NCBI GenBank assembly: GCA_963675565.2
Contig: CAXXYD010000004.1
Location: forward strand, 2,852,001-2,916,000
DNA from: JARRKU01 sp963675565
GTDB taxonomy: Bacteria > Desulfobacterota > Desulfobacteria > Desulfobacterales > Desulfosarcinaceae
Direction of reading: 5' to 3'
Length of the DNA: 64,000 bases
Shown: one piece after another, positions 54,147-63,536 of the stretch
Layout of the letters: every line of letters starts with the position of its first letter
Numbering within the stretch: position 1 is the first letter of the stretch
The notes under the pieces: model-generated
Databases searched by the model: none
Told to the model about the DNA's origin: nothing
Seen by the model: only the letters and a program-made list of their open reading frames with translations
Position numbers and translations under genes: made by a program

Positions 54147-56591
54147 ATGACGACACCCAGGCCCGATAGCTGCGATTTGTGCGGTTTGCCGCTGCGTTTC
54201 GGCAATTACACCGCCGAATATGGCGCACAGCGTTTCGCTTTCTGCTGTGCCGGCTGCCGAATGGTGTACGCTATGCTGATGGAGGCATCAGAATCTCCCG
54301 ACCCGTCACAATTCAAGGCAAGCGACCTGTATCGCCGCTGTCTGGAAGCTGGCGTGGTGCCCGCTTCTGAAGCGGATCTGGAACCGGTGGATCATGACGT
54401 TTTGCCGGCACCACAACCGGCCTGTAATGCTGCCGATACGCAAACATTGCCCGTTCAATGGGTTGTTTCCGGAATGTGGTGCCCGGCATGCGCCTGGGTC
54501 GTCGAGACTGCCTTGGGCAAAGTCGACGGTGTTTGTCATGCGACCTGTGATTTTTCCACCGACCGGCTCAATTGCCGCTACGACCCTAAAAAAACCGATC
54601 CCGACACCATTGCCGCAGCCGTTGGCAGCTTGGGCTATTCGCCCCTTCCCGCTGGCGGCGATGCCGGCAGTGCCCTGGAGCGCAGGGCGTTTATCCGCCT
54701 GGTGATTTGTGCATTGCTGTCGTCCAATGTGATGATGTTGTCGTGGTCCCTGTATTCTGGCTTTTTTACTTTCCTGAGCAGCCAGGACATCCGCTTTATT
54801 TCATGGCCCATCGTGGTGCTGGCCACCGTGGTGATGGTATACGGGGGCGGGCCGCTGCTGCGCAAGTCATGGTGGGGGCTGCGTTCGGCAGCGCCGGGAA
54901 TGGAAACCCTCGTCTGTTTAGGCGCGGGCACCGCATATATTTACAGCCTGCACAATTTCTGGGTGGGCAGCTGGCATCTTTACTTCGACACCGCCACCAT
55001 GCTGATTACCCTGGTTCTGCTGGGCAAGATGCTGGAGTCCAAGGCCAAAAGCAATGTGCGCAAAGACCTGGAAGGATTCCTGGCGCTGCAGCCCACCAAA
55101 GTCCGCCTGTGCAGCACCCGGTTTCCCGATGGCCGCTTCGTCGACCTATCCCAGCTTGCCCCGGGGGATCGTTTTCGCGTCGCGGCAAATGAGGTTGTGC
55201 CTGCTGACGGCCGGGTGCTTGCCGGAACCGGAGTGGTCGATACATCGGCGGTCACCGGCGAGTCACGCCCCGAGACCGTGGGCCAGGGAAACGGAATCAC
55301 CAGCGGTACGCGTCTGATCAAAGGCGATATCACGGTGGAAGCCGTACGGGTGGGCACAGATGCCTTGTTGGGGCAGATGATCCAGATTATCGAAAGCGGG
55401 CTGGCCAAACGCACACCCATAGAGAGCCGCACGGACCGCTGGCTGGCCGTATTCGTGCCTGTGATGGCGGGATTGGCGGCGGCCACGGTGGTCCTGGCCC
55501 ACGCAATGGGTTTGACATGGGAGCAGGCCTTCGTGCGGTCGCTGACGGTGCTGGTGATCGCCTGTCCCTGCGCCCTGGGCATCGCCATTCCCCTGGCGCG
55601 GGTTGCCGGTATGTCTGCTGCGGGCCGGCAGGGTATTTTGGTTCGTGATTTTGAGGCATTTGAGCGGGCGACTTCAGTTGACAGCGTTGTTTTTGATAAA
55701 ACCGGAACCCTGACATACGGGCGCTGGGCATTAACGGGTGTCAAGCCTTTGGGGAACAAATCCGCTGAAGATGTCCTGGCTCTGGCCGCGGGACTGGAGC
55801 TTGACGTTGACCACGCTGTGGCCCGCGCATTGACGGCTTTTGTAAAAGCAGAGGGGATCGAGCCGGCCCGGGTTCGGCAGCGCCGGGTTGAAGAAAAAGG
55901 TGTGAAAGGATTTTGCGGGGCGGATGCGTTGAAAATCGGTGCCGCTGGATTTGCGTTGCCCGGCAAGAATGGCGACAATCCGGCAGCGGTCCAACCGGAT
56001 GGCCTCTCGCGGGTTTACCTCAGTGCAAACGGCCATGCGTGTGCGCTTTTTGAATTTGGGGACGCCCTTCGGCCCGGCGTGATCGAACTGGTCGGCGCAC
56101 TTCAAAAAAAAGGGATCGATCTGCACCTTGTTTCAGGGGATGGGCAGGATACCACGCAAACAGTGGCCCGGCAGGTTGGCATTCCCAGCGCGCGCGGCGG
56201 ATTACTGCCCGCAGAAAAAGCGGATTATGTGGCCCGGCTTCAGGCCTGTGGCGCCCGGGTGGCCATGGTGGGCGACGGCATCAACGACGCCCCGGCACTG
56301 GCCATGGCCGATTTCTCTGCAGCCGTTCACCGTCATGCGGCGCTGGCCCGCCAGGCTGCCGCGGTTACGTTCATGCGCAGCGATCCGGCCCAGTTCCTCG
56401 ACTTTCTTGCACTGGCCCAAAAGGTCAATGCCAAGGTGGCCCAAAATTTAGGATGTGCATGGATTTACAACATGCTGAGTATCCCCATTGCAATGAGCGG
56501 ATGGCTCAACCCGCTGGTTGCGGCCACTGCGATGCTGCTTTCCAGTCTGACGGTGATTGGCAACACCCTGCTTCTGGTACGCCGGCGTTGA
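54147..56591 (+). CDS. Copper-type P1B ATPase, CcoI/FixI-like
   Basis: An 814-residue heavy-metal ATPase. The N-terminus has a Cys-rich segment (CDLCGLPLRFG ... FAFCCAGCRMVYAML), then an HMA domain with MWCPAC, eight membrane helices with the CPC motif in VIACPCALGIAIPLA, the actuator loop DTSAVTGESRP, phosphorylation site DKTGTLTYG and GDGINDAPALAMADF. The N-terminal Cys segment is characteristic of CcoI/FixI, which supplies copper to cbb3 oxidase, rather than CopA. No cbb3 genes are in the window. ATG 54147 has AGGGGA upstream and is preferred to TTG 54129. Confidence 0.92.
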   Translation: MTTPRPDSCDLCGLPLRFGNYTAEYGAQRFAFCCAGCRMVYAMLMEASESPDPSQFKASDLYRRCLEAGVVPASEADLEPVDHDVLPAPQPACNAADTQTLPVQWVVSGMWCPACAWVVETALGKVDGVCHATCDFSTDRLNCRYDPKKTDPDTIAAAVGSLGYSPLPAGGDAGSALERRAFIRLVICALLSSNVMMLSWSLYSGFFTFLSSQDIRFISWPIVVLATVVMVYGGGPLLRKSWWGLRSAAPGMETLVCLGAGTAYIYSLHNFWVGSWHLYFDTATMLITLVLLGKMLESKAKSNVRKDLEGFLALQPTKVRLCSTRFPDGRFVDLSQLAPGDRFRVAANEVVPADGRVLAGTGVVDTSAVTGESRPETVGQGNGITSGTRLIKGDITVEAVRVGTDALLGQMIQIIESGLAKRTPIESRTDRWLAVFVPVMAGLAAATVVLAHAMGLTWEQAFVRSLTVLVIACPCALGIAIPLARVAGMSAAGRQGILVRDFEAFERATSVDSVVFDKTGTLTYGRWALTGVKPLGNKSAEDVLALAAGLELDVDHAVARALTAFVKAEGIEPARVRQRRVEEKGVKGFCGADALKIGAAGFALPGKNGDNPAAVQPDGLSRVYLSANGHACALFEFGDALRPGVIELVGALQKKGIDLHLVSGDGQDTTQTVARQVGIPSARGGLLPAEKADYVARLQACGARVAMVGDGINDAPALAMADFSAAVHRHAALARQAAAVTFMRSDPAQFLDFLALAQKVNAKVAQNLGCAWIYNMLSIPIAMSGWLNPLVAATAMLLSSLTVIGNTLLLVRRR

Positions 56592-56752
56592 TTCCATTGC
56601 GCCCCGGCAAAGGCATTCGCTTTTGTGTGAAGACATTTGATATGAATTATGCCATTTAAACGGATGGCAAATGATTTGTGGCAGATTTTTTGATCGGCTG
56701 TCAGCGGTGGACATCGCCATACAGCCAGGGGGTTTCACGTCACGGGAACATA

Positions 56753-57454
56753 ATGAAGAACATCGATGATCGGGAAATTGCACGCTTTTCGGCCCAGGCC
56801 GATTTATGGTGGAATGCCGCCGGGCAATTCAAGGCGCTGCACCAGATCAACCCGCTGCGGCTGGCCTATGTAGTGCGCCATGCCGGTGTGGCCGGCAAAC
56901 AGGTGCTGGACGTGGGTTGCGGAGGCGGGTTGCTTTCAGAGGCCATTGCGGCGGCGGGGGGCCGGGTGACGGGCATTGACATGGCCGCACCTGCGCTGTC
57001 CGTGGCGCGCAGCCACGCGAAACGGTCTGGTTTGGCCATTGAATACCATCAAAGCACGGCCGAGGATTGGGCCAGGTCCCATTCAGGGGCTTATGATGTG
57101 GTCACTTGCATGGAGCTGTTGGAGCATGTACCCGATCCGGCCGGGCTGGTATCGGCCTGCAGCCGTCTGCTGCGACCGGGCGGCGATCTTGTTTTTGCAA
57201 CGCTGAATCGGACCTGGCCGGCGCGCCTGCTGGTCATTTGGCTCTCCGAATATGTGCTGGGCATCGTGGCCCGGGGGACCCATACTTATGCCAAATTTGT
57301 GCGGCCAGAGCAATTGTGCCGATGGGGCCGGCGGGCCGGCCTTGAAAACCGCCATCTGTCGGGGATGCGTTATCTCCCGTTCATCGGCTACGCGGCCCTG
57401 TGCAGGAACACGGCGATGAACTATTTGATGCATTTCAAAAAGCCATGCGCATAG
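56753..57454 (+). CDS. UbiG-like SAM methyltransferase
   Basis: A 233-residue methyltransferase close to UbiG, the O-methylase of ubiquinone synthesis. It has DREIARFSAQADLWWNAAGQ at the start, the SAM loop VLDVGCGGGLLSEAIAAAGG, CMELLEHVPDP and the UbiG-specific block YVLGIVARGTHTYAKFVRPE. ATG 56753 is chosen because the family N-terminus begins there (MKNIDDREIARFSA). Together with the next two genes it makes a quinone-type cluster; real ubiquinone synthesis is uncertain since sulfate reducers normally make menaquinone. Confidence 0.88.
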   Translation: MKNIDDREIARFSAQADLWWNAAGQFKALHQINPLRLAYVVRHAGVAGKQVLDVGCGGGLLSEAIAAAGGRVTGIDMAAPALSVARSHAKRSGLAIEYHQSTAEDWARSHSGAYDVVTCMELLEHVPDPAGLVSACSRLLRPGGDLVFATLNRTWPARLLVIWLSEYVLGIVARGTHTYAKFVRPEQLCRWGRRAGLENRHLSGMRYLPFIGYAALCRNTAMNYLMHFKKPCA

Positions 57455-57483
57455 AACCGTTTGCAGGAAAGGAATCCTTCTAA

Positions 57484-58305
57484 ATGTCCATATGGAAAAA
57501 TCCCCGCTGGTTTGACGCCGGCAAGAGGCGCGAACAGTTGGATGAATATGTTGAGGCTACGGGCCAGGCCAGTTTTGGCATCCGCCAATACGCGGCTGCA
57601 GAAAAATACCGGGCGGTGATACGCCATTTCAACCGCGTGGCACCCAAGTATGATTTTATGAATTCGCTGCTCAGCATGGGAATCCAACATGTGTGGAAAC
57701 GCGAGGCCATCCGCATGCTCCACATCAAACCGGGCGAGCGGGTGCTGGATGTATGCGGCGGCACCGGGGATCTTTCCATTCTGGCGGCGCGCCGAACGGG
57801 CCCCGTCGGACAGGTGGTGATCTATGATATCAATTTTGCCATGATTCAGGCCGGCCGACCCAAGATCGATCCTTATCCGGAATTGCGCCCTATCGCCTAT
57901 ACCCAGGGAGATGCCGAACAGATCACCTTTCCCGACAATACTTTTGACGTCGCCATGGTGGGCTTCGGTATCCGCAATGTCACCCATCTCAAGCGCGGGT
58001 TTCAGGAAATGCACCGGGTGCTCAAACCGGGAGGACGGCTGCTGTGCCTTGAATTTTCACGGCCGGCCAACCGGCTTTTCCGAGCGCTTTATGATTTTTA
58101 CTCATTCAACATCATGCCGCTGCTCGGTGAACTGATCGTGGGATCGGCGGAATCCTACGCCTGCCTGCCGGAAACCATACGCATGTTTCCCCTGCCCGAT
58201 GAGTTGGCGGCCATGCTGGCGGGCATTGGTTTTGATCGGGTCCGTTACCGCGCCATGACCAATGGGATTGCAGTGGCCCATGTGGGGGTAAAGCGTGCCG
58301 ATTGA
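57484..58305 (+). CDS. UbiE/MenG-family quinone C-methyltransferase
   Basis: A 273-residue methyltransferase that adds the ring methyl group to demethylmenaquinone (or the ubiquinone precursor). Signature blocks: FNRVAPKYDFMNSLLSMGIQ, SAM loop VLDVCGGTGDLSILAARR, GFGIRNVTHLKRGFQEMHRV, and IVGSAESYACLPETIRMFP. It has about 45 extra residues before the core (MSIWKNPRWFDAGKRREQLD), which is longer than the enterobacterial enzyme. It begins 29 bases after the UbiG-like gene. Confidence 0.93.
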   Translation: MSIWKNPRWFDAGKRREQLDEYVEATGQASFGIRQYAAAEKYRAVIRHFNRVAPKYDFMNSLLSMGIQHVWKREAIRMLHIKPGERVLDVCGGTGDLSILAARRTGPVGQVVIYDINFAMIQAGRPKIDPYPELRPIAYTQGDAEQITFPDNTFDVAMVGFGIRNVTHLKRGFQEMHRVLKPGGRLLCLEFSRPANRLFRALYDFYSFNIMPLLGELIVGSAESYACLPETIRMFPLPDELAAMLAGIGFDRVRYRAMTNGIAVAHVGVKRAD

Positions 58306-58341
58306 AAACGAGGCGGTCCGGACCGGAGGGCGTCCGCTGTT

Positions 58342-59289
58342 TTAAAATAACAGGCGCACTAGAACCAGCGCCAGGACGGCCAATGGATGGTAGCTGGCTT
58401 TATTGAACAGCGCCATGGCCGTTTTACGGCTGCCGTTTTCAGCCATTTTAAGGGCCGGCCACAACAGCAGGTAAATATTGGCGGCCAGTACCGCCAGCAG
58501 GAATACGGGCGGAAAGACCAGTGGCGACGCCCACAAAAGCGCAAAATTGAAGAACAGGGCGCCCACCAATGCGCCCAGGCTGAGCAGCTCGGCGCGTCGG
58601 GTCCCCAGTTTGACCGGAATGGTCTGGGCGTTGAAACGGCGGTCCTCCTCAATGTCCGACCAGTCGTTGGGGATGTTCTGGCCACCGATCTCCCACAGGA
58701 ATATCCAGAGAAAAAGCGTACCTGAAAGCGCCAGCGGCGGATCGGGGTTGACGGCATAGACGGCTGCCACGGGCCCCAGGGTTTTGACAACCCCATTGAT
58801 CAGCGTTCTCAGGGGGGTTACCCGCCACAGCAGGCAGTACAGGCTTTCAAGCAGGCAGCCGAGCAGGAAAATATACAGGCATACCGGATTAAGCCAGTAG
58901 GCGCCGGCCAGGGCGATGGCGGCCCACGCAACGGTCCAGGCCAATGCGGCCGGAAGGGTGAGGGCGCCTGTCGCCATGGGGTGGCGCAGCAGAAGGCTGT
59001 CCAGATCGGCATAGCCCGGCTGGCCCGCAAAGGCACCGGCACCGACTTTTTGTCTGTCGGCTCGATAATCGACCAGGTCGTTGAGGGCATATACGGTGGT
59101 GTATCCGGCAAAAACGGTAATCAGGCCGACGAAGGCGATGCCCGGCGATGGAAAATGGCCCAGGCACAGCAGCGCCGCCAATGCCGGGGCGGCCATGTCG
59201 ATGAGCCCATGGGGGGTTCGCGACAATGCGAAAAAAAGTTTCATGTTGTGTCGTACGTTTGGCGGCAGGGCAGTATTGGAAAAAGTCAA
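58342..59289 (-). CDS. UbiA-family prenyltransferase
   Basis: A 315-residue membrane protein with about nine helices. The two Asp-rich motifs that bind the prenyl diphosphate and Mg are NDLVDYRADRQK and NDWSDIEEDRR. It should attach or transfer a prenyl chain in quinone, heme or lipid synthesis; the UbiG-like and UbiE-like genes next door suggest quinones. I place the start at TTG 59289, 9 bases after AAGGAG; an ATG at 59244 (MKLFFALSRTPHG) is the alternative and has no ribosome site. It converges with the UbiE-like gene. Confidence 0.88.
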   Translation of the reverse strand: MTFSNTALPPNVRHNMKLFFALSRTPHGLIDMAAPALAALLCLGHFPSPGIAFVGLITVFAGYTTVYALNDLVDYRADRQKVGAGAFAGQPGYADLDSLLLRHPMATGALTLPAALAWTVAWAAIALAGAYWLNPVCLYIFLLGCLLESLYCLLWRVTPLRTLINGVVKTLGPVAAVYAVNPDPPLALSGTLFLWIFLWEIGGQNIPNDWSDIEEDRRFNAQTIPVKLGTRRAELLSLGALVGALFFNFALLWASPLVFPPVFLLAVLAANIYLLLWPALKMAENGSRKTAMALFNKASYHPLAVLALVLVRLLF

Positions 59290-59395
59290 CGTCGCGTGCT
59301 CCTTAAAAACTTCGCCCTGCTGGTCAGTCCAGAGCCGTATCCCAGGGGCCATTTTTTGTTTGGCGCGATAATCTCAAATTCAGTCCGCTTTTGTC

Positions 59396-59492
59396 AATCA
59401 GTGTCCATCCAGAAATGGCAGATTGTGGTTCAGGCCAAACCCGAGAACACAGGCCCGGGCCGCAATCTGCCATTTCTGGATGGACACTGATT
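59396..59492. repeat. Perfect 30-bp inverted repeat after the RNase gene
   Basis: Arms 59396-59425 and 59463-59492 are exact reverse complements (AATCAGTGTCC...GATTG), with a 37-base GC-rich spacer. The repeat begins 4 bases after the RNase stop on the - strand and ends about 107 bases before the UbiA-type start. It could serve as a terminator or an RNA-stabilising hairpin, or be a non-coding mobile repeat. Confidence 0.9.
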
Positions 59493-59496
59493 AAAA

Positions 59497-61473
59497 TCAT
59501 CCCAATACCACCGTCAATACATCGTTGCGGGCATTGACATGCTGCAGGGTGACCTGGACCAGGTCTTCGGGTCGCAGGGTAAAGCCTTCCGCCCCCGACA
59601 GCCGGCATTCGATCATGTAGTTTTGCAGCAAAATCATATACCCGTCTCTTCTCTTAAACAGGACCAGGGCTTCTTCCTTTTGTCCCGTACGGGTTTCCAA
59701 ATACTTGAGCAGCCAGAACCGGTGCCGGCTATATTGAATACGTCCCACCAGCCGCAGTGTTTCTTCCGAGGCGGCGATAATGGTGTCGATCTCCTTCGCG
59801 GAGTACGCGGTTTCCAGACCGGAAGCCGCCCGCAGCTGCCGCTGGGTGACCAGGTCCGAATACTTGCGAATGGGCGAGGTGGCCGTCACGTAGCTGGACA
59901 GGCCCAAGCCGGCATGCGGTTCAGGCGAACTGCTCAGGATAAAGCGGTTGATCAGTTTGCGCTGCATCCAGTTTTGAAATAGGCTGCCTTCACTGTTTTC
60001 GAACAACCGTTCCCGGGGGGGCGGCTGGGATCGGAATATGGCCGGCAATCCGCTTTGGCCCAGGAATCGTGCCGCCATCTCGTTGGCCAGAATCATCAAT
60101 TCCGACACCAGCATGCGCCCGGGGCTTTCCCGATTCACCCGGGCGATTACCGGGGCGCCTTCGGCGTTGAGCCAGATATTGATTTCCGGCAGATCGATGA
60201 GCAGGGCGCTATTGGTCAGCCGGTGTTGGCGGTAGTGTCGGGCAATGGCGTAAATGGCCGCAATTTGAGGATCGTCGGCCATGGCATCAACGTGCTGGAA
60301 GGTGAGCTGGCGGCTGACGCGGATCAGGCTGGGAACAATTTCGAAGTCTATGATTTCGGCCCGCGGCGTTATCCGGACCAGGGTGCTGATGGCCGGCCGG
60401 TCCTGGCCGGCCTTGAGGCTACAGGCATCGTCGGAAAGCTTGGAGGGCAGCATGGGGATCTTTCCGTCGGGCATATAAATCGTACTGCAGCGCTCCCTTG
60501 CGGCTTGATCGATGGCATCGTCCCTGCTGACAAAATATCCCACGTCGGTGATATGAATGCCGACGACGAATTGGTCGCCTTCCCGGGTGATACTCAGTGC
60601 ATCGTCAAAATCCACCGTGGAAGGCCCATCGATGGTCATCAGTTCCAGGTGGCGCAGATCCCGGCGTCCATTCAGCACGAAAGTGGCATTGCGGCAAAGG
60701 GCTTCCGTGTGGGTATCCACTACCGTGCTGAAGTCGCTACGGATTCCGAAGCGCAGCAGTTCCAGATTTTCATCGGGATGCCACAGGCCGATTTTTGTCA
60801 GGAAAGGAAATATTGCCGCCGGTGAGCCAATGCCGGCTTTCTTGAGTATGGCCCTGGCGGTTTCGCGATGCGGGCTTTCTTTTTCATGAAGGTAATACGA
60901 GGCCAGTGCCGTACAAATGGTGTCTGCGTGTCCCGGGCGGGTCCCGGGTTCACCGGCTGCCGCCCTGTTCATCCAGGCAGCGCCCTGGCTAACGATCTGC
61001 TCCTGCTTTTCGGCCGCTTTGCGTTGCGCCAAAATGGCTTCCACCTGTTCGGCGGTATGCGGCCGGAACTGATTCAGTTTGAACTTGAAATAGATCCGGT
61101 CATTGAAAAAGGCTCGAATTACGGCGGATTCATGGTCGTCGCCGGTATCTTCCTGGAAACAGAAGGCGGCCATGGTGTTCAAATCGATCCACTCCTGTTC
61201 GGAGTTGAGAACTTCCCACAGCTCCATAATGTTGATCGATTGGCTGAGGCTGCGCCGCCTGGCTGCAATTTCTTTCAAGGAAAGAACGAGTTTGCTGCGC
61301 ACATCGGTACTATTCAGCGTCAATTGGGAACAATGCGTCAATCTGCCGGCGGCAAGCTTGATCTCCCGATTATTCTCGGTGAGCAGGCGGAGGCGCAGTT
61401 TTTTTATTTCCAGAACGACAGCGCAGATGACTTTGTTGCTGTCGATAAATTCAACCACATGACCATTTTCCAT
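59497..61473 (-). CDS. RNase II/R-family exoribonuclease (RNB domain)
   Basis: A 658-residue 3'-5' exoribonuclease. About 280 N-terminal residues form a divergent RNA-binding region; the RNB domain follows with the metal-site motif TIDGPSTVDFDDALSITREG (four Asp), DVGYFVSRDDAID, MPDGKIPMLPSKLSDDACSL and the C-terminal block ATSPIRKYSDLVTQRQL, then an S1-like end (about 600-658). The short N-terminal region without clear cold-shock repeats is nearer to RNase II/Rnb-like proteins of cyanobacteria and deltaproteobacteria than to RNase R. ATG 61473 has AAAGGTCC upstream. Confidence 0.92.
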   Translation of the reverse strand: MENGHVVEFIDSNKVICAVVLEIKKLRLRLLTENNREIKLAAGRLTHCSQLTLNSTDVRSKLVLSLKEIAARRRSLSQSINIMELWEVLNSEQEWIDLNTMAAFCFQEDTGDDHESAVIRAFFNDRIYFKFKLNQFRPHTAEQVEAILAQRKAAEKQEQIVSQGAAWMNRAAAGEPGTRPGHADTICTALASYYLHEKESPHRETARAILKKAGIGSPAAIFPFLTKIGLWHPDENLELLRFGIRSDFSTVVDTHTEALCRNATFVLNGRRDLRHLELMTIDGPSTVDFDDALSITREGDQFVVGIHITDVGYFVSRDDAIDQAARERCSTIYMPDGKIPMLPSKLSDDACSLKAGQDRPAISTLVRITPRAEIIDFEIVPSLIRVSRQLTFQHVDAMADDPQIAAIYAIARHYRQHRLTNSALLIDLPEINIWLNAEGAPVIARVNRESPGRMLVSELMILANEMAARFLGQSGLPAIFRSQPPPRERLFENSEGSLFQNWMQRKLINRFILSSSPEPHAGLGLSSYVTATSPIRKYSDLVTQRQLRAASGLETAYSAKEIDTIIAASEETLRLVGRIQYSRHRFWLLKYLETRTGQKEEALVLFKRRDGYMILLQNYMIECRLSGAEGFTLRPEDLVQVTLQHVNARNDVLTVVLG

Positions 61474-61557
61474 CCGGACCTTTTAACAACCCCCCTGGTG
61501 AAAGTCAATTAGAGGGCCTGTTGGTTCGCAGTTCTCTATGAAGATGGAAATCCCTTG

Positions 61558-61628
61558 CCAATATCAAATCTCAAAATCCAAATATCAAAATTGGTTGGGG
61601 GCCTGGTCATAAATAATAATCGGACCTA
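61558..61628. repeat. Intergenic heptamer repeat, copy 4
   Basis: 7-bp units AATATC AAATCTC AAAATCC AAATATC AAAATTGG at about 61560-61594, followed by GGGGCCTGGTCATAAATAAT, an inverse form of the central block of copies 1 and 3. It lies in the 332-base gap between the divergent RNase and ABC exporter genes, whose remaining bases show no gene. Confidence 0.75.
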
Positions 61629-61805
61629 TAACCCGAAATGCGGTGGGCTGTTTTCATACGGGTTAAATCAGAAACCCAGTTTTAAGTGTCAAGTGATTAA
61701 ATGTTAAGTCAAGGATAGAGATCGAATAGAAATACTGCCGACCGATGGAGAAAATAGCCAACGCCAAGATTTGACCGGTTTGATCTTTCGTCTTATGGTA
61801 CTGCG

Positions 61806-63536
61806 ATGAAATCCATTGACCTGCTCATACCCCATTTCAAGTCCCAGTGGCGCGTCGTCGGAATGGGCCTCTTGTCGCTGATCGTTGTGGACGGCCTGCA
61901 GCTGACCATACCCAGGGTCATCAAGCGGGCCGTGGATGATCTGGCCGCTTTGGATGCGGACTTCGGCAGCCTGGGTGTCCAGGCCGCCTTCATCGCTGCC
62001 ATGGCACTGTTCATTGGTATTTTTCGCTATGTCTGGCGAAGGTGCCTTCTGGGAACGGCCAGGCGTCTCGAGGCCGCTTTGCGAAATCGTCTGCTGGCGC
62101 ACATCCAGACATTGTCGGCCGACTATTTCGATACGGTCAAAACCGGGGACCTGATGGCCCATGCAACCAACGATATTCAACAGGTCCGTATGGCTGCGGG
62201 CATGGGGCTGGTGGCGTTCAATGATGCCCTGGTACTGGGTGCGGCGGCGGTGGGCTTCATGCTTTACATCCATGTCCAACTCACCCTCTATGTGCTGATC
62301 CCCATGCCGTTTATCGTTTTGAGTACCCGCTTGCTGGGCAAGCGCATGCATCAGCGCTACCGCAAAGTGCAGGCCGTGTTTGCCGATATGACCGAGGTGA
62401 TTCGCGAACGCTTTGCCGGTATCCGCATGATCAAGGCCCACAACAGCGAGGCGGCCGCCGCCCGGGCCGTAAAGCAGACATCCCAGGCGTATATCGCCGA
62501 GAACATCCGGCTGGTGGGGGTCACCGGCCTTTTTTTCCCCATGATGATGCTGTTGACCAACTTGAGCCTTGCGCTGGTGCTTTTTTTCGGCGGCCGCCGG
62601 ACCATTCTGGCCGAGATCTCGCCGGGCGATTTTGTGGCCTTCATCAGTTATCTCAACCTGCTGGCCTGGCCCATGATGGCCCTGGGATGGGTGACCAACC
62701 TGATTCAGCGCGGCGGTGCCTCCCTGGATCGGCTCAAGTCCATTTTGGAGCGCGAGCCGGGCATCCGGAACCGTCCCCATGCTCATCGTCTGGATCGTGT
62801 GCGGGGGCGGATCGACTTCCAGTCGCTCTATTTTTCATATGGGCGGCAGATGGTGCTCGAGGGCATCGACCTGAACGTGTCTGCCGGAGAAATGGTGGGG
62901 ATCATCGGTCCTCCGGGAAGCGGCAAGAGCACCTTGCTCGATTTGGTCCCCCGGCTTTACGATGTCACCCGGGGACGGATCGCCCTCGACGGCCATGACT
63001 TGCGGGACCTGAACCTTTCGGACCTGCGCAGAAACATTGCCTATGTGCCCCAGGAACCTTTTCTGTTCGCCGGCACGATCCGGGAAAACCTGCTTTTCGG
63101 CTGTTCGGATGCATGTCGTTCAGCCCTGGCGCGTGTTGTTGCCGATGCCGGCCTGGAGACAACCATCCGCAATTTCCCCCACGGGATGGAAACCGTGGTC
63201 GGCGAAAAGGGCATCCTGCTGTCCGGAGGCCAGAAACAACGTATCGCCCTGGCCCGTGCGCTGCTGGTGGATGCACCGATCGTGCTGCTGGACGATCCCA
63301 TCAGCCAGGTCGATACCGTCACCGGCCGCCTGGTATCGGAAACCATTGCCGGGCTGGTGGGGCGCAGGACCCTTCTGATCGTGTCGCACCGATTGTCGGC
63401 GGTGCGCAACGCCCATCGGATCGTTACCCTCCAAAATGGACGGATATCCGAAATCGGCAGCCATGAACAGCTGCTGGCTTCGGCCGGCTACTACGCCCGG
63501 GTGCATGCCATGCAGGAGCTCGAAAATGCGCTTTGA
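61806..63536 (+). CDS. ABC exporter, first half-transporter (MdlA-like)
   Basis: A 576-residue half-transporter with six membrane helices (about residues 1-310) and a C-terminal ATPase: Walker A GPPGSGKSTLL, Q loop YVPQEPFLF, signature LSGGQKQRIALARALL and Walker B IVLLDDPISQVD. The D-loop region reads ISQVD where many exporters have LSAVD, and no glutamate follows Walker B (DDP instead of DE), so this site may be the degenerate, non-hydrolysing site of a heterodimer. The next gene overlaps it by 11 bases and encodes the partner. The substrate may be lipid or drug; not decidable. Confidence 0.93.
   Translation: MKSIDLLIPHFKSQWRVVGMGLLSLIVVDGLQLTIPRVIKRAVDDLAALDADFGSLGVQAAFIAAMALFIGIFRYVWRRCLLGTARRLEAALRNRLLAHIQTLSADYFDTVKTGDLMAHATNDIQQVRMAAGMGLVAFNDALVLGAAAVGFMLYIHVQLTLYVLIPMPFIVLSTRLLGKRMHQRYRKVQAVFADMTEVIRERFAGIRMIKAHNSEAAAARAVKQTSQAYIAENIRLVGVTGLFFPMMMLLTNLSLALVLFFGGRRTILAEISPGDFVAFISYLNLLAWPMMALGWVTNLIQRGGASLDRLKSILEREPGIRNRPHAHRLDRVRGRIDFQSLYFSYGRQMVLEGIDLNVSAGEMVGIIGPPGSGKSTLLDLVPRLYDVTRGRIALDGHDLRDLNLSDLRRNIAYVPQEPFLFAGTIRENLLFGCSDACRSALARVVADAGLETTIRNFPHGMETVVGEKGILLSGGQKQRIALARALLVDAPIVLLDDPISQVDTVTGRLVSETIAGLVGRRTLLIVSHRLSAVRNAHRIVTLQNGRISEIGSHEQLLASAGYYARVHAMQELENAL

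Noticed and set aside
37391..61628. CRISPR-like reading of the repeated AAATATC units
   Set aside because: Units are 7 bp, degenerate and without spacers; no cas genes are present.
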